From: Bdellovibrionales bacterium
GTDB taxonomy: Bacteria > Bdellovibrionota > Bdellovibrionia > Bdellovibrionales > UBA1609
DNA length: 64,000 nt
Reading direction: 5' to 3'
NCBI GenBank assembly: GCA_016716765.1
Contig: JADJVA010000020.1
Coordinates: 930,001 to 994,000 of the forward strand
The notes under the pieces are model-generated. The model searched no databases and was not told where the DNA came from. It was given only the letters and a program-made list of their open reading frames with translations. The stretch's first letter is position 1; every line of letters starts with the position of its first letter. The position numbers and the translations under genes were made by a program. Below are positions 8,630 through 17,201 of the stretch, one piece after another.

Positions 8630-9367
8630 TTATTCGGTCTCTAGTCCAACTCGTCTAAATATTTCCTGAACTCTTACCAGTTGCTCTCGGCTTGGGGGCA
8701 ATGTTTTATCTAATTCATATTTAAAGCCCATTTGCTTCCATTTGTATTCGCCCATTTTATGAAAGGGAAGCACCTGGACCTTCGCAATGTTCTTTCTCTT
8801 GGATATCAAATTTGCGAGCGAAGTGACCTCATCCTCTGAATCGGTCAGACCAGGAACAAGAACAAAGCGCACCCAGGTTTTTTTTTCGATTTGCTCCAAG
8901 TAATCAAGCATGTTCAATGTTGGCCCCAATTTAACTCCCGTCACTTTTCTGTACGTCTTGGGGTCAAAGGCCTTAATGTCGAGTAGAACCAAGTTCACAG
9001 AATCAACAGCCGAAGATTGTTTCGAATTTATCTGAAAGTTAAATCCGGAGGTATCGAGAGCCGTATGAATATTAGCCTCGCGACAAGCGTCCGCAAGATC
9101 TCCTATGAAGTCAGGTTGGAGAAGCGGTTCTCCGCCTGTAAATGTAACTCCGCCTCCAGACTTTTCAAAATAAGCTCGGTATCGCCAAATCTCACGAAAG
9201 AGTTCCTCTGTCGTCACCTCACGCCCTTCATGTGGATGACGGGTATCGGGATTGTGACAATACAGGCAACGAAGCGAACAGCCTTGCATAAAAACAAGAT
9301 AGCGAACCCCAGGACCATCCACGGTACCGCAAGTTTCAATTGAGTGAATGCGTCCTTTCACGGACAT
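8630..9367 (-). CDS. pflA: Pyruvate formate-lyase activating enzyme (radical SAM)
   Basis: 245 residues. Radical SAM cluster CxxxCxxC is seen as C30-S-L-R-C34-L-Y-C37 in GCSLRCLYCHNPDT. The typical GGGVTFTGGEPLLQ (SAM-binding GGE) and the late VLPFHKMGEYKW confirm PflA. The enzyme uses S-adenosylmethionine and a [4Fe-4S] cluster to put the glycyl radical on PflB. Its ATG shares one base with the stop codon of pflB (TGATG), so it is translationally coupled and is the last gene of the long operon. Confidence 0.96.
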   Translation of the reverse strand: MSVKGRIHSIETCGTVDGPGVRYLVFMQGCSLRCLYCHNPDTRHPHEGREVTTEELFREIWRYRAYFEKSGGGVTFTGGEPLLQPDFIGDLADACREANIHTALDTSGFNFQINSKQSSAVDSVNLVLLDIKAFDPKTYRKVTGVKLGPTLNMLDYLEQIEKKTWVRFVLVPGLTDSEDEVTSLANLISKRKNIAKVQVLPFHKMGEYKWKQMGFKYELDKTLPPSREQLVRVQEIFRRVGLETE

Positions 9368-11607
9368 CAGGTGCCTAATTTTTCGTGAAAAGTGCGGCGC
9401 ACAACCTCTTCCTGCTGCTCACGAGTCAATTTGATAAAATTGACGGCATATCCCGACACACGAATTGTGAGTTGTGGAAACTCCTCGGGGTGATCCATCG
9501 CCTTTAAAAGAGTATCGCGATCAAGCACATTCACATTCATGTGATGACCCCCATCGTGAAAATAGGCTGTCAACAATCCGATCAAATTTGTAACTTGATC
9601 TCTCTCTGTTGATCCCAAGGCCTTCGGAATAATAGAGAATGTGTTGGAGATGCCATCCCTGGCGTAGCGATAAGGAATCTTTGCCACTGACTCCATTGCT
9701 GCCACTGCGCCATGGGTCTCGCGGCCATGCATAGGATTTGCTCCTGGAGCAAAGGCTTCGCCAAGTCTTCTCCCGTCAGGAGTACACCCCGTCTTTTTTC
9801 CATAGACAACATTTGAAGTGATCGTCAGAACAGACAAAGTGGGAATTGCTTCCCGGTAAGTCTTTTGCTTTCGCAGTTTATTCATGAAGCGCTTCACAAT
9901 ATCGACCGCGATCAAATCAACCCGATCATCATTATTGCCATACTGGGGATAGTTTTCGGTGCTCCGAATAAAATCTACCGCAAGCCCACGCTCATCCCTC
10001 ACCACTTTAACTTCTGAATAACGAATGGCAGACAAAGAATCTGCGACGACTGACAAGCCAGCCATGCCAGTCGCAAGAAACCGCTCCACGTGAGTGTCGT
10101 GCAATGACATTTCAATTTTTTCATAGCAGTATTTGTCATGCATATAGTGAATCACGTTCAAAGTATTCACATAAAGGTGTGCCAACCATTCCAACATCAA
10201 ATCAAATTTATGAAGCACGTCTTCATATTGAAGAACATCGCCCATCACTGGAGCGAATTCCGGACCGACCTGCTGACCGCTGATCTCGTCGCGACCACCG
10301 TTAATCGCATAGAGCAAGCATTTTGCAAGATTGGCGCGAGCACCAAAAAATTGCATTTGCTTTCCAATTTTAGCCGCAGAAACACAGCAGGCAATTGCAT
10401 AGTCGTCGCCAAACGTATGGCGCATCAGATCATCATTTTCATATTGTATCGAACTCTTATCGATCGAAACTTTTGCGCAATACTGTTTGAAAGGCTCGGG
10501 CAAGCGTTCCGCCCACAATACAGTGAGATTTGGCTCTGGCGCAGGACCCAGATTGTACAAAGTGTGCAAAAATCTGAAGCTCGTACGAGTCACCAAAGAC
10601 CGTCCGTCTTCGCTCATACCTCCAATGGATTCCGTGACCCAGGTTGGATCTCCTGAAAAGAGCTGATCATATTCGGGAGTCCGAGAAAATCGAACCATCC
10701 TCAATTTCATCACAAACTGATCCACCAACTCCTGGGCCTGAGTTTCAGTCAATTCTCCAGCTTTCAAATCTCTTTCTATATATATATCAAAGAAAGAGGA
10801 GACTCTTCCCAACGACATGGCTGCCCCATTCTGCTCTTTGACGGCAGACAGATAGGCAAAATAGGTCCACTGAATCGCTTCTTTCGCTGTGTTAGCTGGC
10901 CGACTGATATCAAAACCATAACTGGCAGCCATCACCTTGAGGGACTGAAGGGCTTTGATTTGCTCAAAAAGCTCTTCGCGGCTACGAAGACTATCAGACT
11001 CAAGATCAATTTCTTCGCAGTCTTTGAGATCATTTTCCTTTTTTTTAATTAAACGATCAACTCCATAAAGAGCCACTCTTCTATAGTCGCCTATGATTCG
11101 CCCTCGACCGTAGGCATCTGGAAGACCCGTGATGATTCCTGACTTTCTCGCAGCCATCATCTCTGGCGTGTAAGCCGCAAAAACTCCATCATTGTGAGTT
11201 TTTCGATGTTTCTGAAAAAAATCAATAAGGCTTGGGTTCATCTTGTAACCGTAAGACTCTAAAGCATCCGCCGCCATCCGTACTCCACCGTAAGCGACAA
11301 GTGCCCTCTTCAGTGGTCTATCTGTTTGAAGGCCAACTATTTTTTCCAAATTCTTATCAATGTATCCGGGCCCGTGAGAGGTAATTGAAGAAACAACTTC
11401 GGTATCGGCATCAAGAATTCCCTTTTGTCTTTCCTCCTTCATGAGACCAAGCACTCGATCCCATAGCTCAGACGTTTCCTGGCTTGGACCAACAAGAAAG
11501 CTCGCATCACCTTCATAGGCTTGATAATTTTTCTGGATAAAATCGCGCACGTTTATCTCAGATTCCCAACGACCTGATTCCCACCGACCGGTAACATTGT
11601 ATTTCAT
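9367..11607 (-). CDS. pflB: Formate C-acetyltransferase (pyruvate formate-lyase)
   Basis: 746 residues, the usual length for PflB. It converts pyruvate and CoA to acetyl-CoA and formate under anaerobic conditions. The adjacent catalytic cysteines Cys407-Cys408 lie in YAIACCVSA, and the glycyl-radical site is Gly719 in RVSGYAVNF. Other family segments include PDAYGRGRIIGDYRRVALYG and TPDGRRLGEAFAPGANPMHGR. It follows the hyp genes after a 70-base gap and precedes its activase directly. The link to hydrogenase genes suggests disposal of fermentation electrons as H2. No formate transporter (FocA) is in the window. Confidence 0.97.
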   Translation of the reverse strand: MKYNVTGRWESGRWESEINVRDFIQKNYQAYEGDASFLVGPSQETSELWDRVLGLMKEERQKGILDADTEVVSSITSHGPGYIDKNLEKIVGLQTDRPLKRALVAYGGVRMAADALESYGYKMNPSLIDFFQKHRKTHNDGVFAAYTPEMMAARKSGIITGLPDAYGRGRIIGDYRRVALYGVDRLIKKKENDLKDCEEIDLESDSLRSREELFEQIKALQSLKVMAASYGFDISRPANTAKEAIQWTYFAYLSAVKEQNGAAMSLGRVSSFFDIYIERDLKAGELTETQAQELVDQFVMKLRMVRFSRTPEYDQLFSGDPTWVTESIGGMSEDGRSLVTRTSFRFLHTLYNLGPAPEPNLTVLWAERLPEPFKQYCAKVSIDKSSIQYENDDLMRHTFGDDYAIACCVSAAKIGKQMQFFGARANLAKCLLYAINGGRDEISGQQVGPEFAPVMGDVLQYEDVLHKFDLMLEWLAHLYVNTLNVIHYMHDKYCYEKIEMSLHDTHVERFLATGMAGLSVVADSLSAIRYSEVKVVRDERGLAVDFIRSTENYPQYGNNDDRVDLIAVDIVKRFMNKLRKQKTYREAIPTLSVLTITSNVVYGKKTGCTPDGRRLGEAFAPGANPMHGRETHGAVAAMESVAKIPYRYARDGISNTFSIIPKALGSTERDQVTNLIGLLTAYFHDGGHHMNVNVLDRDTLLKAMDHPEEFPQLTIRVSGYAVNFIKLTREQQEEVVRRTFHEKLGT

Positions 11608-11611
11608 ACTT

Positions 11612-11619
11612 CCCCCCCC
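11612..11619 (-). promoter_or_regulatory. G8 homopolymer serving as the pflB ribosome binding site
   Basis: On the coding strand eight consecutive G residues lie just upstream of the pflB ATG (GGGGGGGG AAGT ATG). No other ribosome site is present, so this tract must pair with the anti-Shine-Dalgarno sequence. Homopolymers of this length can slip during replication, which would change spacing or strength. A similar G8 tract precedes the SDR remnant at 8502-8511. Confidence 0.5.
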
Positions 11620-11677
11620 GAATTGAAATAAGGCTACTACATGGAGGTCCGAAACTAAAGACCATTAAAAACAACTT

Positions 11678-12709
11678 TTAACAAATTCTTGGCAACTGTT
11701 CTCCACTCTGTTTTTCAAGAGAATAAGTTGTGCCGAATTCTGTTTCAATGAGCAAACGCCCAACAGAGCCATCCAATACAGTTCCGATAGCGGAGGAAGA
11801 GGGATCAAATTTTTTTAAGATCTTAAGGCATTCTGCCACAGCTGAATTGGGGACGATTGCTACCATCGTTCCTTCATTGGCACAAAACAAGGGATCAAGA
11901 CCCAGCATTTCGCAGGCACCAGAAACCGAACTATCAACACATATCATTTTTTCCTTTATTTTCATCTCAAGAACTCGCGTTTGCGCAAGCTCAATCAGCG
12001 CTGTGGCCAAACCGCCTCGAGTTAAATCCCGCATGACGTGAACTTCTGCATTTGATCTCAAGAGCTCCTTCACTCGTGGCCATAGATGAGAACAATCAGA
12101 CTGGATCGATGATTCAAAGCCGAGATTTGCTCGATCTGCCATAATAGATATTCCGTGCCGGCCAATGGGGCCACTGAGAACAATCACATCTCCCGTACAG
12201 ATATTTCTTGGAACAAAAGAATTCTTTGAAGGAGGTATCCCAATTCCACTGACATTGATATAAATGCCATCTCCTCTTCCCCGTTCAACAACCTTTGTGT
12301 CGCCCGCAACAACTTTGACTCCGATTTCCCGAGCGGCCTGAGCCATCGAATCGACGATTCGAATAAAATCTTTGATCGCCAGACCCTCCTCCAAGATAAA
12401 ACCAACGGACAACCATCGTGGCTCGGCCCCTCCCATAGCCAAATCATTGCATGTTCCCGTCACGGCCAACTTGCCTATGTCTCCACCTCGAAAAAAAATT
12501 GGATTCACAACAAAGGAATCTGTCGCAAAACATAACTTGGAACTATCCAAAAATAGATTGGCACAATCACTTGCCTCATTTAAACAATTCGAATCAAATG
12601 CCGGTTTTAAAATTTCATCAATCAATTGCTGTGTGAGGCGCCCACCTCCCCCATGAGCCAAGGTGATCGTAGGATATCTTTCAAATGGAAATCGACAGAT
12701 CCAATCCAT
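11678..12709 (-). CDS. hypE: Hydrogenase maturation protein HypE (carbamoyl dehydratase)
   Basis: 343 residues. HypE receives the carbamoyl group from HypF on its C-terminal cysteine and dehydrates it with ATP to the cyanide ligand of the NiFe site. The diagnostic C-terminus PRIC is present (EQLPRIC, Cys the last residue). The ATP-binding core motifs are LAHGGGGRLTQQLI, FATDSFVVNPIFFRGGDIG, TCNDLAMGG and VVAGDTKVVERG. It lies 12 bases downstream of hypD in the same operon. Confidence 0.97.
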   Translation of the reverse strand: MDWICRFPFERYPTITLAHGGGGRLTQQLIDEILKPAFDSNCLNEASDCANLFLDSSKLCFATDSFVVNPIFFRGGDIGKLAVTGTCNDLAMGGAEPRWLSVGFILEEGLAIKDFIRIVDSMAQAAREIGVKVVAGDTKVVERGRGDGIYINVSGIGIPPSKNSFVPRNICTGDVIVLSGPIGRHGISIMADRANLGFESSIQSDCSHLWPRVKELLRSNAEVHVMRDLTRGGLATALIELAQTRVLEMKIKEKMICVDSSVSGACEMLGLDPLFCANEGTMVAIVPNSAVAECLKILKKFDPSSSAIGTVLDGSVGRLLIETEFGTTYSLEKQSGEQLPRIC

Positions 12710-12721
12710 ATTAGGCTCTCT

Positions 12722-13837
12722 CTATTCTTTCGTTAACTTTCCTTCGAACCGACGATATTTCCAATACGCAGCACAGGCCCCTTCATTCGAAACCATCGTC
12801 GCACCCAAGGGATTGTCAGGATGACAAATCCTATCAAAAGCCTCACAATCGTGGGGCTTCCTTATTCCTTGCAAGATCAGTCCACTGATGCAGTTTACAG
12901 GAGACACCGATAACTCTCTTTCAGCTAATTTTTCTCTAAAGCGAATTTCAGCATCGAATTTGCGATAGGCTTCACTCAAAGTTAATCCGCTCCCATCAAT
13001 TGCACCAAGACCCCGCCACTCTTTCTTTACAATCACGAACACGTCCTTCAAGATATCTTGAGCCACAGGATTTCCGCCCTCCGATACCGCGCGCGTGTAC
13101 TGATTTTCGACTTCGAACCGACCTTCTTCAAGCTGGCGAACAAGGAGGTAAATTCCCTCTAAAAGATCGAGCGGTTCAAAACCCGTAATGACGATCGGAG
13201 TTTTGTATTTTGCAGAAATAGGTGCGTACTCATGATAACCCATAACCGCGCACACGTGACCGGCCGCAAGAAATCCCTGGACTCGATTTTCGGCCGCTGA
13301 CAGAATACTTTCCATCGCTGGCGGAACCAGGACATGAGACACGAGAACCGAGAAGTTCTGGATTCCCTTTTTATCAGCCATGTAAATAGCCATTGCGTTC
13401 GCAGGCGCGGTCGTTTCAAATCCAATTGCAAAAAAAACAACTTCTCTATCTGGATTCCTCTCGGCCAACTGAAGGGCATCCATAGGAGAGTAGACAATGC
13501 GCACATCTGCGCCCTGGGCCTTGGCTGAAAATAAATCCTGATGACTACCTGGAACCCTTAACATATCTCCAAAGGTACAAAATATAAGATTCGGAATCTT
13601 GGCCAGCACGATAGCACAATCTATTTTGTCAATCGGTGTGACACAGACTGGACAGCCCGGTCCGTGTACCAATTCGATTTTATCTGGCAACATTTGATCT
13701 ATCCCATAGCGAACGATGCTGTGAGTTTGTCCTCCACAGATCTCCATCAGAACCCAAGGGCGAGTGCAGATCCTGCGGATTGAATCGATAATTTTCGCAG
13801 CCCGAATTGGATCCCGGTATTCAGCCATAAATTTCAC
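12722..13837 (-). CDS. hypD: Hydrogenase maturation protein HypD
   Basis: 371 residues, the standard length. HypD, with HypC, is the iron-sulfur scaffold on which Fe(CN)2CO is assembled. The conserved cysteine motifs are visible: MEICGGQTHSIVRYGID, GPGCPVCVTP and, near the C-terminus, CISGLILQGIRKPHDC. GFETTAPANA is another family hallmark. It starts two bases after the hypC stop and is translated with it. Confidence 0.97.
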   Translation of the reverse strand: MKFMAEYRDPIRAAKIIDSIRRICTRPWVLMEICGGQTHSIVRYGIDQMLPDKIELVHGPGCPVCVTPIDKIDCAIVLAKIPNLIFCTFGDMLRVPGSHQDLFSAKAQGADVRIVYSPMDALQLAERNPDREVVFFAIGFETTAPANAMAIYMADKKGIQNFSVLVSHVLVPPAMESILSAAENRVQGFLAAGHVCAVMGYHEYAPISAKYKTPIVITGFEPLDLLEGIYLLVRQLEEGRFEVENQYTRAVSEGGNPVAQDILKDVFVIVKKEWRGLGAIDGSGLTLSEAYRKFDAEIRFREKLAERELSVSPVNCISGLILQGIRKPHDCEAFDRICHPDNPLGATMVSNEGACAAYWKYRRFEGKLTKE

Positions 13838-13839
13838 GT

Positions 13840-14112
13840 TCAGTCTCCTGGCTTTCCCAGTTCCCCCATTTCTCCCAGTGTCCGATAAATCAAATCGGCT
13901 TCGTCCTTCTTTAGGCGGGTGATGGCAAAACCCACATGAACCAGGACGTAATCCCCCACAACAGCCTCTGGCACGTAGGTTAAGTTCACTTCTTTCACAA
14001 TTCCACCAAAACTCACAAAACCTCCGCGGAGAATGAGATCTGCTCGATCTGGCAAGCGAATCACTTCGGTTGTTGAAATTTTCTCAATGCGACCAGGTAC
14101 TCCGAGACACAT
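13840..14112 (-). CDS. hypC: Hydrogenase maturation chaperone HypC
   Basis: 90 residues beginning MCLGVPGRI; the exposed Cys2 after Met removal is the residue that binds the iron centre and the hydrogenase large-subunit precursor. DYVLVHVGFAI is the second family motif. The gene starts 52 bases before the end of hypF, an unusually long overlap in another frame, so it is probably reinitiated from hypF translation. The C-terminal tail EMGELGKPGD is slightly longer than average. Confidence 0.95.
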   Translation of the reverse strand: MCLGVPGRIEKISTTEVIRLPDRADLILRGGFVSFGGIVKEVNLTYVPEAVVGDYVLVHVGFAITRLKKDEADLIYRTLGEMGELGKPGD

Positions 14113-16394
14113 ACAATTTGTCCTACCGCAATTCCCCCATCATTGGAAGGAATGTCTCTATTCCAAAAAACTTCGATTCTACGTTCACGCAAAGCTCTCA
14201 CTACAAGCTCAAGAAGGAGCGCATTTTGAAAAACTCCCCCACTTAGAACGACAGGCTTTTTTTTACAAAATTCCAAATTCCTCTGTAAAATCTCAATCAA
14301 GAGAGTGACCAATAACTGATGAAAATCAAAGGCAAGGACCGTCCTCTTTTCCTTTTCGCAAGGCTCAATGCAACAGGCCGAAAAGAGACTTCGAACGTAG
14401 TCTCTCCAATCCCACCGGAACAGACCGTCAGATCCCGTTTCGAAAAGAATCGATTTCAATTCAACAGAGAATCCACTGCTACCGAGGTCAGTCTCGCCCA
14501 ACTTCTCAGCCAAGCTCTCGAGTTCAATGGCTGCCTGCCCCTCATAACTTGAAAAATGTCGTACCTCTAAAAGAGATGAAACTCCATCGAAAAAACGGCC
14601 GAGGCTAGATGATTTGACGGAGACTGGCCGCAATGATTCCATCTGCTCAATTGAAAATTGACATCGAAGATTTTGCCACCAGAAGCTTGAAACAATTTGG
14701 TCCAAAGAAACTCCGGCCTCGCGGAGAAGACTGAAGGCCACCCTCCAGGGTTCACGTGAAGCTCGGTCGCCACCGAGCAATGGAAAAGCCCGAAAGCTAG
14801 CGATTCTCTTCAATTCATCTTGGGAAAACAAAATAACCTCTGAGCCCCAGCTAGAACCATCTGTTCCATACCCAGTCCCATCCCATGCCACTCCTACCAC
14901 TGGCTTTGAATTCAATTCCCTCTCTGCCAGAACACCGGCAATATGAGCACAGTGATGCTGCACGGGTATATACTCCTCACCGCAGACTTCGTTAGCCATG
15001 ATGCTACTGCGATAGTCAGGATGAAGATCGAAAATAACCAGCGGATTTTCTATTGAATATTCCTTGAGCCAGTCTGATCTGAGCTTGCGATGACGATCGT
15101 CCACCCCAGTCGCGCCCATTTGTCCAAGATAGGGACTCAAGACGATACTCCGACCCGTCCCAACTGCAATTGAATTTTTCAGATCGGCTCCAAGAGCGAT
15201 GAGGGGTTTTGGCTGGAGTCTCTTCACTGACAATCTCAGAGGATATCCCCTCCCCCGGCGAAGACAGCAAGTCTCACCCATCACAACTTGAACCACAGAA
15301 TCATCGCCAGAGTGGGCTATTTCCAAGTCATGATCCAAAAATAAATCTGCAATGCCCCTGAGCTCAGAAAGAGCCTGCTCAATTCGAAAGCAAATTGGCT
15401 CACTTCCGCGATTTCCACTGGTGGCGACCAGCGGACCCCCAAACATTTTTAATAATTCAAGATAGTAGGCGGAAGATGCAAGCATGATTCCCACACGATG
15501 AAGTCCGGGTGCCACCCCGTCGCACAAAAGCAGTGTTGGCGATTTTTTTCTTAACAAAACAATTGGAGCCACAGGGCTCTCCAATGCTTTGATTTCCTCA
15601 TCCCCAACCAGCGAGATCGCTCGGGCCTGAGAAATATCCTGAACCATCACAGCAAAGGGCTTTGCTGGCCGTCTCTTTCTTCTTCTCAACTCCTCAATAC
15701 TTTCAATGCCCCTTGCATCACACATCAAGTGAAATCCTGAGCTCCCCTTTACGGCAAGAATCTTTCCTGATTTGAGCGCCGCACAGGCGAGCTGAAGGGC
15801 TTCCTTTGCGCTCGCCAAAGGCTCTCCGCTCGGGGTTCTCAATTTGAGAGATGGACCACACTGAGGACAAGAGATACCCTGAACGTGAAAACGTCGATTC
15901 TCAGGATCCTCGTACTCATCCTGACATTCAGAGCAAAACGGAAAGGACCTCCAAGAAGTCAACTTCCTATCATAGGGCATCCCAATAGAGACACTCTGGC
16001 GAGGCCCACATTCGGCGCATGAAATAAAAGAAAAGCCGAACCTTCGATCCTTTGGGTCCTGATATTCCTTTCTACATTCGCTGCAAATGGCTCTGTCGGG
16101 GCTAAGAACTGAGGATTTTGGATTAAAAAAATGGCTTTCATCAATTTTAAAATTGAATTCACGAACAACTGGAGAAAGGTACTTTTTTTCAACCACTTCT
16201 CCCGCTTCTCCAATGAGTTGCTCAAATTTCTCGAGATCCCCTGCATTTTGCGATTGTGCCTCGATGAGGACAGCATCTGATTCGTTCAAAACTCGTCCTG
16301 TAATCCCATGGGCTTTCGCCATTCTTAGAATTTTTGGTCGAATTCCCATTCCCTGAACAAGACCCGTGATCCGAAACTCAATTCGAATAGACAC
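14061..16394 (-). CDS. hypF: Carbamoyltransferase HypF
   Basis: 777 residues with the full HypF order: N-terminal acylphosphatase domain (GLVQGMGIRPKIL, with the Arg of the active loop), two zinc-finger repeats (CSECRKEYQDP...CAECGP and CSECQDEYEDP...CPQCGP), a YrdC-like domain (KGSSGFHLMCDA) and a Kae1-like domain (VQHHCAHIAGVLAE, AWDGTGYGTDG, SGGVFQN). It uses carbamoyl phosphate and ATP to carbamoylate HypE, the source of the cyanide ligands. The C-terminal tail runs past the usual SNDGGIAVGQ end and across the hypC start. GMG replaces the more common GVG of the acylphosphatase loop. Confidence 0.97.
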   Translation of the reverse strand: MSIRIEFRITGLVQGMGIRPKILRMAKAHGITGRVLNESDAVLIEAQSQNAGDLEKFEQLIGEAGEVVEKKYLSPVVREFNFKIDESHFFNPKSSVLSPDRAICSECRKEYQDPKDRRFGFSFISCAECGPRQSVSIGMPYDRKLTSWRSFPFCSECQDEYEDPENRRFHVQGISCPQCGPSLKLRTPSGEPLASAKEALQLACAALKSGKILAVKGSSGFHLMCDARGIESIEELRRRKRRPAKPFAVMVQDISQARAISLVGDEEIKALESPVAPIVLLRKKSPTLLLCDGVAPGLHRVGIMLASSAYYLELLKMFGGPLVATSGNRGSEPICFRIEQALSELRGIADLFLDHDLEIAHSGDDSVVQVVMGETCCLRRGRGYPLRLSVKRLQPKPLIALGADLKNSIAVGTGRSIVLSPYLGQMGATGVDDRHRKLRSDWLKEYSIENPLVIFDLHPDYRSSIMANEVCGEEYIPVQHHCAHIAGVLAERELNSKPVVGVAWDGTGYGTDGSSWGSEVILFSQDELKRIASFRAFPLLGGDRASREPWRVAFSLLREAGVSLDQIVSSFWWQNLRCQFSIEQMESLRPVSVKSSSLGRFFDGVSSLLEVRHFSSYEGQAAIELESLAEKLGETDLGSSGFSVELKSILFETGSDGLFRWDWRDYVRSLFSACCIEPCEKEKRTVLAFDFHQLLVTLLIEILQRNLEFCKKKPVVLSGGVFQNALLLELVVRALRERRIEVFWNRDIPSNDGGIAVGQIVCVSEYLVALRKFQQPK

Positions 16395-16407
16395 CTTGAT
16401 TGATCCT

Positions 16408-16674
16408 TTAGTCTTCAGCGACTTGAACTGACATCAAAACAGCGTCCTGAGCTCTCGGATCATGAATATCAGAGGAGATTTCAAAGTTAACCTGGGCCTT
16501 CTCAGCAAGACTTCCCCTTGCATCCTCCGCAAAATGCTCAAGAAAATGCTCTGGAGTCAAATGCGAGAGCGCGCCAATCCACACAGAAATACTGACAACA
16601 GCCTTCGCTTTTTCGCTTTTTGCTATTCTATTCACTTCGCGAACAAGATCCTTCATCATTGCAACTTCATGCAT
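16408..16674 (-). CDS. HypA-like nickel chaperone lacking the zinc ribbon
   Basis: 88 residues, against about 113-118 in standard HypA/HybF. The start MHEVAMMKDLVREV keeps His2-Glu3, the nickel-binding motif of HypA, and the following helix-strand region also matches (SISVWIGALSHLTPEHFLEHF). The two CxxC pairs of the structural zinc ribbon are missing: the protein contains no cysteine. The tail QDAVLMSVQV resembles the last strand of HypA, as if the ribbon had been deleted internally. No hypB lies in the window. It may deliver nickel differently or need a HypB elsewhere. The family link is good; the function is inferred. Confidence 0.75.
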   Translation of the reverse strand: MHEVAMMKDLVREVNRIAKSEKAKAVVSISVWIGALSHLTPEHFLEHFAEDARGSLAEKAQVNFEISSDIHDPRAQDAVLMSVQVAED

Positions 16675-16733
16675 TTTCCGCTCTCCTTACTCGCTATTCT
16701 CAATTGCCCTAAAAAAGACCTATTTTTGCTCTC

Positions 16734-17201
16734 TCAACTTGTGGCAAACTCCTGGCGAACGTAAGCGATAACTTCTGGAATCATTGATCGCATTCCAGAG
16801 CTCAGCTCTTCGCCCATTTGAAAATTTACCCCTTTTACTCCGATAACAATCAATTCATCTGGTATTTTATCCAAAGCTCGAGAGAGTTCAATGGCCTGAC
16901 CTACTCCGAGCACATGAGAAGAAGTACCTGACAGACTGGCTGGGAGCGAGTCTTCCTTTGCATCCCACTTTTTTATCGGAACTAAATCGTCGGTTTCCAT
17001 TGCATCAAGTACAATAACCTTTCTATGAGAGCTGAAGATATCTAGCAAATCTGTAATATCGCCACTGCTCTTAATGACAGAAAAAAGGGTTTCCCCTCCG
17101 CTGATCAACTGATCAGCTACGATCCAAGAAAAAGCATCGTCTCCGCGATTCGGATTAGCCAAACAGACTAGAGCCTTATGGGTTAGCATCTTCACGCTCA
17201 A
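16734..17201 (-). CDS. [NiFe] hydrogenase maturation endopeptidase (HycI/HoxW type)
   Basis: 155 residues. The N-terminal LANPNRGDDAFSWIVADQL is the peptidase M52 signature (GNxxxxDDGxG), with the nickel-probing Asp in RGDD, and VLDAMETDD holds the second conserved Asp. ELIVIGVKGVNFQMG is the third family segment. This protease removes the C-terminal peptide of the hydrogenase large subunit after nickel insertion. It overlaps the large-subunit gene by 26 bases, which supports a dedicated pairing. Confidence 0.9.
   Translation of the reverse strand: MSVKMLTHKALVCLANPNRGDDAFSWIVADQLISGGETLFSVIKSSGDITDLLDIFSSHRKVIVLDAMETDDLVPIKKWDAKEDSLPASLSGTSSHVLGVGQAIELSRALDKIPDELIVIGVKGVNFQMGEELSSGMRSMIPEVIAYVRQEFATS

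Noticed and set aside
10138..10656. Plus-strand open frame of 172 codons inside pflB
   Set aside because: It lies entirely opposite the strongly supported pflB gene and has no ribosome site or recognisable product.
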